From the NCBI RefSeq assembly GCF_002015085.1, contig NZ_MUXW01000060.1:1-11241 (forward strand): a stretch of DNA of 11,241 nt, given 5' to 3'. A program made the position numbers and the translations under genes. Source of the stretch: Glaesserella parasuis. Its GTDB lineage: Bacteria > Pseudomonadota > Gammaproteobacteria > Enterobacterales > Pasteurellaceae. The notes under the pieces are model-generated. The model saw only the letters and a list, made by a program, of their open reading frames with translations. It ran no database searches and was not told the DNA's origin. Shown here piece after piece: positions 1 to 6,456 of the stretch (positions within the stretch are counted from its first letter, which is position 1; each line of letters opens with the position of its first letter).

Positions 1-181
1 GGTCACGAGGCGTCTCAATTTCTATCTCACCTTCATCACAAATGACAGTCTTAGATGTGTAACCGTTACGTGCATTTTTACCTTTTCTAGGCTGATGTTT
101 TTCATAACCAAGATGGTCGGTCAGTTCACCATTTAACGCAGCCTCTTCCGCTGCCAAGGCGTGAAGTTGTTTTTCGTTCAT
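1..181 (-). CDS. IS256-family (mutator-type) transposase, N-terminal fragment
   Basis: The first 60 codons of a transposase that continues past the left edge. The stretches LTDHLGYEKH (residues 20-29), ARNGYTSKT (37-45) and the end IEIETPRD (53-60) match the conserved N-terminal part of IS256/mutator transposases (HLGYEK, RNGYSSKT, PRDR). The DDE catalytic residues are outside the window. ATG at 179-181 is chosen because an in-frame TAA lies a short way upstream and an AGGT ribosome-binding element precedes it. Compared with the usual IS256 N-terminus as I remember it, about 23 residues are missing between the opening MNEKQLHALA and the EAALN motif, which suggests an internal in-frame deletion. 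Activity cannot be judged. Confidence 0.8.
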   Translation of the reverse strand, partial: MNEKQLHALAAEEAALNGELTDHLGYEKHQPRKGKNARNGYTSKTVICDEGEIEIETPRD

Positions 182-189
182 AATAAAAT

Positions 190-233
190 ACCTGTGTCTG
201 AATGTATTATCTCAGAAACAGGTATTTACACAA
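190..233 (-). promoter_or_regulatory. Transposase promoter inside an inverted repeat that would mask the RBS
   Basis: On the minus strand, ACCTGTTTCTGA (212-223) and TCAGACACAGGT (190-201) form a 12-base inverted repeat with one mismatch and a 10-base loop. A candidate promoter has -35 TTGTGT (228-233) and -10 GATAAT (206-211), spacing 16, so the -10 lies in the loop. Native transcripts would begin in the 3' arm and could not form the hairpin. Transcripts entering from outside would fold it and bury the AGGU ribosome-binding element in the stem. Similar protection against read-through expression is known for several insertion sequences. Its action here is inferred. Confidence 0.55.
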
Positions 234-361
234 ATTGTGGGAGAGGCTCTACCTAGTTGAACAATCATACTTAGCAAGTCTTTATATTTAAGAATGATAT
301 TAAAAATATTCTCTCGCTTACCTCCTAGTAAATTGCTTAATTTATATTTGCCATATGCCAT
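212..361 (-). pseudogene. Unrecognised small ORF truncated by the IS256 element
   Basis: A 49-codon minus-strand reading frame starts at ATG 359-361 with a strong ribosome-binding site (GGAGGG, four bases upstream) and begins MAYGKYKLSNLLGGKREN. About the first 37 codons lie outside the insertion sequence. The remainder reads into the element's end and stops at TGA 212-214 within the hairpin arm. The peptide is lysine-rich and has a hydrophobic stretch (IFNIILKYKDLLSMIVQL). I do not recognise a family. It is probably the 5' remnant of a longer gene cut by the insertion. An alternative upstream ATG at 371-373 adds four residues but sits inside the ribosome-binding region, so it is less likely. 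The gene begins immediately after the purL terminator, leaving no room for its own promoter between them. Confidence 0.4.
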
Positions 362-373
362 CGATCCCTCCAT

Positions 374-403
374 AAAAAAGCAGTAATTAGACGATTACTG
401 CTC
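374..403 (-). terminator. Rho-independent terminator of purL
   Basis: On the minus strand, AGCAGTAAT and ATTACTGCT form a perfect 9-bp stem (379-387 with 394-402) with a 6-base loop, followed by a run of six T residues (374-379, the first of which pairs in the stem). It lies about 20 bases past the purL stop codon and has the standard stem plus U-tract layout. Confidence 0.85.
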
Positions 404-422
404 AGTTACATGTAAAATTATG

Positions 423-3400
423 CTACTTCAACGCCACTCGTGCATTCCTAAAAATCCGCATCCAAGCCCCATCTTCCGTCCAGTCTTCTGGATACCAAGA
501 GTTGCTCACTGCACGATAAACTCGTTCAGGGTGTGGCATCATAATCGCCACTCTTCCGTCCACATTAGAAATAGCAGTAATACCGTTTACCGAGCCGTTC
601 GGGTTGGCTGGGTAAACTTCGGTTGGGTTGCCGTTGTTGTCGATGTATTGGGCGATAACCAAGTTCTGTTTTTGTAGATTTTCAAGCTGATCTGACCGCT
701 TAAATTCCACCTGTCCTTCACCGTGGGAAACGGCAATCGGCATATGTGAGCCTGCCATTCCGCTGAACCAGAGTGAGTTGGTATCGTTGATTTTCACCAG
801 TCCCACACGAGCTTCAAAACGTTCGGATTTATTACGCACGAAGCGTGGCCAGTTTTCTGTACCTGGGATAATTTCCGCTAAGTTTGACACCATTTGGCAA
901 CCGTTACACACGCCAAGGGCTAAAGTGTTCGGGTTGGCGAAGAATTGGCTGAATTGATCGCGTAGCATTGGGTTGAATAGGATCGATTTCGCCCAGCCAC
1001 CGCCTGCACCAAGTACATCGCCGTAAGAGAAGCCACCACAAGCAACTAACGCATTGAAATCTTTAAGATTTCTTCTGCCAGCCATTAAGTCGCTCATATG
1101 TACATCAATCGCATTGAAGCCTGCACGGTCGAAGGCTGCCGCCATTTCGTAATGGCTGTTTACGCCCTGTTCACGCAAGATAGCGATGCTTGGTTTTACG
1201 CCACGGTTGATAAACGGTGCAGCAATATCTTCATTGACATCATAGGTTAAGAATGCAGATAACCCTTTGTTATTTGGGTCTTTTTTGGTTGCAAATTCTT
1301 GGTCGGCACATTCAGGGTTATCTCGCAAGCGTTGCATTTGGTGTGTAAGTTCTGCCCAAATTCCACGCAATTCAGAGCGTTTTTCGCTGAGTAATTTGCG
1401 TGTACCACTGGTAATTTCAAACAGATCGCCTTCCGTTGCTGAGCCGATGTCTTTGGTAATGTGTAGTAAGTTGTGAGCTTTCAACACATCACGCACTGCA
1501 TTTAAGTCGCTCTCTTTGATTTGAATAACGGCACCGAGTTCTTCGTTAAATAACACCGCTAAATCGTTGTCGCCTAATGCGGTGATGTGAGCCGATACGC
1601 CACAGTTGCCTGCAAACGCCATTTCCGCAAGGGTGGTGATTAAGCCACCGTCTGAACGGTCGTGGTAAGCGAGTAATTTATCATCAGCAACTAAGGCTTG
1701 CATTGCGTTGAAGAAGTTTTTCAAGGTTTCTACATTCACCACATCCGCAGGTTTATCGCCAAGTTGTTTGTAAACCTGTGCTAACGCCGTTGCACCTAAG
1801 CGGTTTTTGCCTTCGCCTAAATCGAGTAACAATAAGCGAGTTGTGCCTTTATCGGTGCGAAGTTGTGGAGTCACGGTTTTACGCACATCTTCCACACGGG
1901 CGAAAGCCGAAATTACGAGAGAAAGTGGCGCAGTTACCGCTTTTTGCTCGCCGTTCTCTTCCCAAGTGGTACGCATTGACATTGAGTCTTTACCCACAGG
2001 AATAGTAATGCCAAGTGTAGGGCAAAGCTCTTCGCCCACTGCTTTCACTGCTTCATATAAGCCAGCATCTTCGCCTGTGTGACCTGCCGCCGACATCCAG
2101 TTTGCCGAGAGTTTAATGCGTTTAATATCGCCAATATTGGTTGCAGCAATGTTGGTAATGCTTTCTGCTACTGCTAAGCGAGCAGATGCCCCGAAGTCAA
2201 GTAAGGCAACTGGCGCTCGTTCGCCCATTGACATTGCTTCGCCGTAATAGCTGTCTAAACTTGCGGTGGTTACGGCACAGTCGGCAACAGGAATTTGCCA
2301 CGGGCCGACCATCTGATCGCGAGCTACCATTGCGGTGACTGAGCGGTCGCCGATAGTAATTAAGAAGGTTTTTTCTGCGACTACTGGCAAGCGTAACACA
2401 CGGTGGAAGGCTTCTTTAAGCTGAATTTCTTCCTGTGCAAGCGGTGGGTTTTGCACGGTTTTTGACGAAACCTGACGGTGCATTTTCGGCGTTTTGCCAA
2501 GTAGCACGTTCATTGGTAAATCAATCGGGTTATTGTCAAAATGATCGTCGTGCAGGGTTAAATGTTTTTCTTCGGTCGCTTCGCCGATCACTGCATAAGG
2601 CGCACGCTCACGTTGGCAAAGTGCTTCAAATAATGGCAATTTATCCGCCGCAACCGCTAACACATAACGCTCTTGCGACTCGTTACACCAAATTTCAAGC
2701 GGTGACATTCCTTTCTCATCACACAAAATTTTGCGTAAATCGAACTTACCGCCACGATCGCCGTCGTGGACTAATTCTGGCATTGCGTTCGATAAACCGC
2801 CAGCACCCACGTCGTGAATAAATAAAATCGGGTTCTCATCGCCTAACTGCCAGCAACGGTCGATCACTTCTTGGCAACGGCGTTCCATTTCTGGGTTTTC
2901 ACGTTGAACGGAAGCAAAATCTAAATCTTCTTTAGATTTGCCTGACGCCATTGACGAAGCCGCACCACCGCCTAAACCGATATTCATTGCAGGGCCGCCA
3001 AGTACAATTAATTTCGCCCCAACAGGAATTTCGCCTTTTTGAACGTGTTCGGCACGAATGTTACCGATACCGCCTGCGAGCATAATCGGCTTGTGATAAC
3101 CACGAACTTCTTCGCCACCAAAACTGTTTACTTTTTCTTCATAGGTACGGAAATAGCCAAGTAATGCAGGACGACCAAATTCATTGTTAAATGCCGCTCC
3201 GCCAAGTGGACCTTCAATCATAATATCTAACGCAGAAGCGATACGGTTCGGCTTAGAAAGCAGATTTTCCCACGGTTGTTCAAAGTTTGGGATCACCAAG
3301 TTAGACACCGAGAAGCCTGTCAAACCTGCTTTTGGTTTTGCACCACGCCCTGTCGCCCCTTCATCACGGATTTCGCCACCTGAACCTGTCGCAGCCCCTG

Positions 3401-4319
3401 GGAATGGTGAAATGGCTGTCGGGTGGTTGTGGGTTTCTACTTTCATTAAAATATGCGCATCTTCTTGATGATAGCGATATTGCCCATCTTGATCAGGGAA
3501 CCAACGACCGACTTTAGAACCTTCCATTACCGCCGCATTATCTTTATAGGCAGAAAGCACATAATCTGGGGTTTTCTCGAAGGTGTTTTTAATCATTTTG
3601 AACAGAGATTTCTCTTGTTTTTCGCCATCAATCGTCCAGTCTGCATTGAAAATTTTATGGCGACAATGCTCTGAGTTCGCCTGTGCGAACATATAAAGCT
3701 CAATGTCGTGCGGATTGCGGTTTAACGCTGTGAAATTTTCCACCAAATAATCAATTTCATCTTCTGCCAACGCCAAACCTAATTCCACGTTTGCCACTTC
3801 TAAGGCTTTGCGACCACCGTTTAAAATATCCACAGTCGTAAAGGGTTTTGGCTCGTGTTGAGCAAACAGTTGGCTCGCTTGGTTTTCATCGGTTAAAACG
3901 GTTTCTAACATACGGTCGTGCAACAAGCCTTTTAGGGTTGCTAACTCTGCTTCATTTAACGCTTGTTCAAACTCGAAATAGTACGCTAAACCACGCTCAA
4001 TGCGGTTTACCGCTGATAAGCCACAGTTATGGGCAATATCTGTCGCTTTTGACGACCACGAAGAAATCGTGCCAATACGTGGAGTTACAATCAAACAAAA
4101 GCCGGTTGGCTCGTGTTCCGCAAGGGTTGGACCATAATGCAACAACTCTTGGATTTTTTTTGTTTCATCGGCTACAAGCGGTCGGTTTAGCTCAACAAAA
4201 TGCAAATATTCGGTATAGACCGATTTAACAGGTAGTTGATGTTGCTCGAATTTTTGTTGAAGTTGGTTTAAACGAAAGTCAGATAAGGCAGGTGAGCCAC
4301 GAAAGGTTTGTACAGTCAT
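423..4319 (-). CDS. purL: Phosphoribosylformylglycinamidine synthase (FGAM synthetase)
   Basis: Converts FGAR, glutamine and ATP to FGAM, the fourth step of de novo purine synthesis in the cytoplasm. At 1298 residues it is the single-chain large form of gammaproteobacteria (about 1295 in E. coli). The N-terminal PurS-like region carries GTISSWSSKATDIAHNCG (83-100). The synthetase core has SEHCRHKIF (216-224), ETHNHP (295-300) and the glycine-rich GSGGEIRDEGATGRG (312-326). The C-terminal class I glutamine amidotransferase domain (about 1042-1298) has nucleophile Cys1138 in GVCNGC and the His1263/Glu1265 pair in MMPHPER, so the triad is complete. The opening FRGSPALSDFRLNQL matches the family start, although the ribosome-binding site is weak (ACGGAA). 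It is monocistronic, with its own PurR-type operator and terminator. Nothing appears broken. Confidence 0.98.
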   Translation of the reverse strand: MTVQTFRGSPALSDFRLNQLQQKFEQHQLPVKSVYTEYLHFVELNRPLVADETKKIQELLHYGPTLAEHEPTGFCLIVTPRIGTISSWSSKATDIAHNCGLSAVNRIERGLAYYFEFEQALNEAELATLKGLLHDRMLETVLTDENQASQLFAQHEPKPFTTVDILNGGRKALEVANVELGLALAEDEIDYLVENFTALNRNPHDIELYMFAQANSEHCRHKIFNADWTIDGEKQEKSLFKMIKNTFEKTPDYVLSAYKDNAAVMEGSKVGRWFPDQDGQYRYHQEDAHILMKVETHNHPTAISPFPGAATGSGGEIRDEGATGRGAKPKAGLTGFSVSNLVIPNFEQPWENLLSKPNRIASALDIMIEGPLGGAAFNNEFGRPALLGYFRTYEEKVNSFGGEEVRGYHKPIMLAGGIGNIRAEHVQKGEIPVGAKLIVLGGPAMNIGLGGGAASSMASGKSKEDLDFASVQRENPEMERRCQEVIDRCWQLGDENPILFIHDVGAGGLSNAMPELVHDGDRGGKFDLRKILCDEKGMSPLEIWCNESQERYVLAVAADKLPLFEALCQRERAPYAVIGEATEEKHLTLHDDHFDNNPIDLPMNVLLGKTPKMHRQVSSKTVQNPPLAQEEIQLKEAFHRVLRLPVVAEKTFLITIGDRSVTAMVARDQMVGPWQIPVADCAVTTASLDSYYGEAMSMGERAPVALLDFGASARLAVAESITNIAATNIGDIKRIKLSANWMSAAGHTGEDAGLYEAVKAVGEELCPTLGITIPVGKDSMSMRTTWEENGEQKAVTAPLSLVISAFARVEDVRKTVTPQLRTDKGTTRLLLLDLGEGKNRLGATALAQVYKQLGDKPADVVNVETLKNFFNAMQALVADDKLLAYHDRSDGGLITTLAEMAFAGNCGVSAHITALGDNDLAVLFNEELGAVIQIKESDLNAVRDVLKAHNLLHITKDIGSATEGDLFEITSGTRKLLSEKRSELRGIWAELTHQMQRLRDNPECADQEFATKKDPNNKGLSAFLTYDVNEDIAAPFINRGVKPSIAILREQGVNSHYEMAAAFDRAGFNAIDVHMSDLMAGRRNLKDFNALVACGGFSYGDVLGAGGGWAKSILFNPMLRDQFSQFFANPNTLALGVCNGCQMVSNLAEIIPGTENWPRFVRNKSERFEARVGLVKINDTNSLWFSGMAGSHMPIAVSHGEGQVEFKRSDQLENLQKQNLVIAQYIDNNGNPTEVYPANPNGSVNGITAISNVDGRVAIMMPHPERVYRAVSNSWYPEDWTEDGAWMRIFRNARVALK
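4174..4183 (+). other. DNA uptake signal sequence, A. pleuropneumoniae type
   Basis: ACAAGCGGTC is an exact match to the core of the uptake signal used by the Actinobacillus/Mannheimia branch of Pasteurellaceae. Shorter AAGCGGT cores lie at 1798-1804, 2439-2445 and 2697-2703 (plus) and at 695-701, 1936-1942 and 6378-6384 (minus). Most are within purL coding sequence. Confidence 0.7.
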
Positions 4320-4358
4320 TGGGCAGTTCCGTTAATGATAGAAAACAAAATTGAAGGC

Positions 4359-4364
4359 ATTATA
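4359..4364 (-). promoter_or_regulatory. purL promoter, -10 box
   Basis: A perfect minus-strand TATAAT lies 39 bases upstream of the purL start codon, giving a leader of about 33 bases. The -35 region (around 4382-4388, TGCAAA-like) is poor and is overlapped by the PurR operator. That is the usual arrangement for a promoter repressed by PurR. Confidence 0.75.
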
Positions 4365-4371
4365 ATGGATT

Positions 4372-4387
4372 ACGCAAACGTTTGCAT
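4372..4387. promoter_or_regulatory. PurR operator (pur box) of purL
   Basis: The 16-base near-palindrome ACGCAAACGTTTGCAT matches the PurR operator consensus ACGCAAACGTTTTCGT, including the invariant CAAACGTTTG centre. It covers roughly -20 to -35 of the purL promoter, so a bound repressor would block RNA polymerase. By analogy with E. coli, repression would need hypoxanthine or guanine as co-repressor. The regulator gene is not in this window. Confidence 0.9.
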
Positions 4388-4564
4388 TTTAAAAATTCAG
4401 AAAGTTTTTCTCATTTTATATTTGGAAGGGATAGTCTAACGAAACAGTATCGCACAATTGGAGTAACAAAAATAGCACTCATCTAGACAATATGCCTTCT
4501 TCTGTTAATTTATTTCGTACAATCTATACTTGAACAGTATTCAAAGGCTATAAGGGAATAGCAA

Positions 4565-4588
4565 ATCCCCGCCTTTTAAGACGGGGAT
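4565..4588 (-). terminator. Probable terminator of aphA
   Basis: ATCCCCG and CGGGGAT form a 7-bp GC-rich stem (4565-4571 with 4582-4588), starting six bases after the aphA stop codon. On the minus strand it is followed by only a short T run (TTTGC, counting the last stem T), so it is a weaker-looking intrinsic terminator. The remaining spacer toward purL (4388-4564) shows no ORF or RNA gene that I can support. Confidence 0.6.
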
Positions 4589-4593
4589 ATTTA

Positions 4594-5313
4594 TTAGTAG
4601 CTTGAATTTATAATAACTTCCTCTCCATATCCGCCAGCCTGAGGGAATGGCGTATAAGTTGAACTTGTGGTACGCAATACACGAATACCACGAATGCCAG
4701 CCTCTTTAGCGGCGAGAATATCATCATCGCTATCGCCGTAGTGTAACTGAATATTATGTTTTAAAATCCCTGCGGCTTTATTGTATTTTGTTTTTAATTT
4801 ATCTTGACCGTGTCCGCCCATAAAATTAACAGGTTGCATATTTTTTATACCAAAGGTTTTTTCAAGTAATGGGGTGACTTGATCGTCCTTACCTGCAGTT
4901 CTTCCTGTGATAAAGAAAATCTGATCGCCACGCTCTTGATGCATATTAATGAGATCTTGGGCGACCTGTTTCGGAATAGAGTATTTATCACAACCAGCAT
5001 TGATTTCGTCCCAGAAATCTTGATTTTTGAGATAGCTATAATCATTCGGTGAATACTTCTGCTTACCATAGTAGAAGCAACCGCTACTTGCTAATACAGT
5101 ATCATCAATATCAAAACTCACATTCATCGGGGCTTTGCCTTTTAAGCTCTCTTTAATTTGCTCAATAGAAACCCAATGAATTGGGGCTTGCTGTTGCTCT
5201 GCTAAACGTGTGTTAAATCCGGCTTGAGTATAAGGCTCTTTAGAGGCAGCTTGAGCAGAAAGTGCAACAAACATATACGCTAACAAAGCTGTACGTAAAA
5301 AAATAGATTTCAT
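4594..5313 (-). CDS. aphA: Class B acid phosphatase, periplasmic
   Basis: A non-specific phosphomonoesterase of the DDDD/HAD superfamily that releases phosphate from nucleotides and other organic phosphates in the periplasm. The 239 residues match the family length (237 in E. coli AphA). A signal peptide covers residues 1-22, with a hydrophobic core (LLAYMFVAL) and an AQA cleavage motif. The catalytic motif FDIDDT (67-72) supplies nucleophile Asp68 and acid/base Asp70. FITGRT (134-139) is motif II, and GDSDDD (193-198) supplies the metal-binding aspartates. ATG is preceded by a strong AAAAGGAG site (5322-5329) at eight bases. It has its own putative terminator and is divergent from hemG. In Salmonella, AphA is known to dephosphorylate external NMN to nicotinamide riboside, which is relevant to nadR nearby. 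Substrate use here is inferred. Confidence 0.95.
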   Translation of the reverse strand: MKSIFLRTALLAYMFVALSAQAASKEPYTQAGFNTRLAEQQQAPIHWVSIEQIKESLKGKAPMNVSFDIDDTVLASSGCFYYGKQKYSPNDYSYLKNQDFWDEINAGCDKYSIPKQVAQDLINMHQERGDQIFFITGRTAGKDDQVTPLLEKTFGIKNMQPVNFMGGHGQDKLKTKYNKAAGILKHNIQLHYGDSDDDILAAKEAGIRGIRVLRTTSSTYTPFPQAGGYGEEVIINSSY

Positions 5314-5416
5314 TATATATACTCCTTTTATAAGTGAACAGTAATTGAGCTAAAACTCAGATGAATTTTAATTTTCATTCTATTCTAAATAAAGTCAAAA
5401 TACTTTAATTAACGGA

Positions 5417-5430
5417 TTGATATAAAACAA
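5417..5430 (+). promoter_or_regulatory. Possible FNR-type site between aphA and hemG
   Basis: TTGATATAAAACAA matches the FNR consensus TTGAT-N4-ATCAA at 9 of 10 defined positions. It lies 64 bases before the hemG start codon in the divergent intergenic region. The surroundings are very AT-rich, which makes chance matches likely, and I could not place a convincing -10 box. It is listed as a candidate only. Confidence 0.3.
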
Positions 5431-5494
5431 ATTATAGTTCTTTTAAATTTAAATTGTTAAGATCGTTTTCACAATAGGTTATAGAGAACATAAT

Positions 5495-6022
5495 ATGAAA
5501 ACTGCAATATTTTATTTAACAAATGATGGACAAACAAAAAAAATTTCTGACTATCTTGCGAAGGAGCTACAACAAGAGACACAAGTTTTCTCCTTACGAG
5601 ACTTTTCTCTTTGGTCTGTAGAAACATTAGAACAATTTGATTGTATTGTTATTGGCGCATCGATTCGATATGGACATTTTGACCCAGTATTGGAACAATT
5701 TATTGATCGATATTATGAGCTACTAAATAGAAAAAAATCTGTTTTTTTTAGTGTCAATTTAACTGCTCGTAAAATAACTCGTAATACACCTTATACGAAT
5801 ACATATACACGTAAATTGCTAGACAAAATTCTATGGAAACCAAATATCGCTGAAGTATTTGCTGGAGCATTACTCTATCCTCGCTATAATTTTTTTGATA
5901 AAACCATGATTCGCTTTATTATGAAAATAACGAAAGGTGATACAGATACTAGCAGAGAGTATGAATATACAGATTGGCAGCAGGTTAGTGAATTAGCTCA
6001 ACGAATCAGAAAGTTATCATAG
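5495..6022 (+). CDS. hemG: Menaquinone-dependent protoporphyrinogen IX dehydrogenase
   Basis: A flavodoxin-like FMN enzyme that oxidises protoporphyrinogen IX to protoporphyrin IX, the penultimate haem step, passing electrons to respiratory quinones at the inner membrane. The FMN phosphate loop is TNDGQT (9-14) and the second flavin loop is IGASIRYGH (53-61). The long loop SVNLTARK...TPYTNTYTRK (86-107), which separates HemG from ordinary flavodoxins, is present, as are FAGALLYPRY (122-131) and the tail GDTDT...YTDW (148-161). The length is 175 residues against 181 in E. coli, with only the last few residues missing. The start fits the family (MKTAIFY). The gene is visibly more AT-rich than prfC or purL, but the protein looks intact. 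Its last six bases overlap the end of yfhL on the other strand. Confidence 0.96.
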   Translation: MKTAIFYLTNDGQTKKISDYLAKELQQETQVFSLRDFSLWSVETLEQFDCIVIGASIRYGHFDPVLEQFIDRYYELLNRKKSVFFSVNLTARKITRNTPYTNTYTRKLLDKILWKPNIAEVFAGALLYPRYNFFDKTMIRFIMKITKGDTDTSREYEYTDWQQVSELAQRIRKLS

Positions 6023-6277
6023 TTTATCCGAATGATGAATCAATACAAACCGTTCCCAAAGCTGTTCATTAGTTTCAATATGCTCAGGATCGGTGATGAT
6101 ACAGTTGTTGATCGGACACACTTTTTGGCAGGTCGGCGTTTCGTAATGTCCAACACACTCCGTGCAAAGATCGGGATCGATGACATAAATTTCATCGCCC
6201 ATTGAGATCGCTTGATTAGGACACTCAGGCTCGCACATATCGCAGTTGGTACATTTGTGGGTAATCAATAACGCCAT
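6017..6277 (-). CDS. yfhL: YfhL-family 2[4Fe-4S] ferredoxin
   Basis: A small cytoplasmic electron carrier with two [4Fe-4S] clusters of the Alvin type. The first motif is C9-x2-C12-x2-C15-x3-C19-P. The second is C38-x2-C41-x8-C50-x3-C54-P, with the characteristic eight-residue insert VGHYETPT. The 86 residues match E. coli YfhL in length and almost throughout, including the C-terminal extension ETNEQLWERFVLIHHSDKL. An extra cysteine (Cys59) replaces the threonine usual in E. coli, as I recall that sequence. The physiological partner of YfhL is not well defined. The start is fixed by the conserved MALLITHKC. No good ribosome-binding site precedes it. It ends 6 bases inside hemG in a tail-to-tail overlap and has its own promoter facing away from nadR. 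Confidence 0.95.
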   Translation of the reverse strand: MALLITHKCTNCDMCEPECPNQAISMGDEIYVIDPDLCTECVGHYETPTCQKVCPINNCIITDPEHIETNEQLWERFVLIHHSDKL

Positions 6278-6310
6278 AATTTGTTAAATGAGGAATAATT
6301 TGGAAGCGAG

Positions 6311-6316
6311 ATTATA
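6311..6316 (-). promoter_or_regulatory. yfhL promoter, -10 box
   Basis: A perfect minus-strand TATAAT lies 33 bases upstream of the yfhL start, giving a leader of about 27 bases. The -35 region (around 6334-6339, TTTCTA-like) is poor. The position and direction fit yfhL only. Confidence 0.6.
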
Positions 6317-6400
6317 CCGAATAGTGCAAAAGTAGAAAGTCTTTATACATAATTTTGCAATTTGTTATGTAAATCTTACCGCTTGACTATACATTTTTAA

Positions 6401-6429
6401 ATGACAAAAAGGTCGATTTCGCCTATCAT
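6401..6429 (+). promoter_or_regulatory. nadR promoter
   Basis: -35 ATGACA (6401-6406) and -10 TATCAT (6424-6429) each match the sigma-70 consensus at 5 of 6 positions, with the optimal 17-base spacing. Transcription would start near 6436, leaving a leader of about 20 bases with GAGGA (6445-6449) as the nadR ribosome-binding site. It should also drive the coupled phosphoesterase gene. Confidence 0.7.
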
Positions 6430-6456
6430 TCTGTCTATCAATGTGAGGACGAACTT

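Larger units (their letters stand above)
1..250 (-). mobile_element. IS256-family insertion sequence, 5' end only
   Basis: This is the 5' end of an insertion sequence read on the minus strand; the rest lies beyond the left edge. It contains the transposase start and, outside it, an IS256-like terminal stretch (minus-strand CACAATTTGTGTAAA at about 226-240). The outer tip probably lies between about 240 and 252 (minus-strand GAGCCTCTCCC). The exact tip and the target duplication cannot be set because the other end is missing. The upstream reading frame on the same strand runs into this element and stops inside it, which supports an insertion junction here. Family assignment rests on the encoded protein. 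Confidence 0.75.

Noticed and set aside
1267..4228. Plus-strand open frames of 60-130 codons between these positions
   Set aside because: They lie antisense to the continuous, well-conserved purL frame and show no family features or ribosome-binding sites. They are shadows of purL.
4388..4564. Hidden gene or small RNA between purL and aphA
   Set aside because: No ORF with a ribosome-binding site, no strong promoter-terminator pair and no tRNA-like fold could be supported.
6278..6456. Enteric-type NadR operator in the nadR upstream region
   Set aside because: I found no TGTTTA-N6-TAAACA-like element. The inverted repeat there has a different sequence and spacing.
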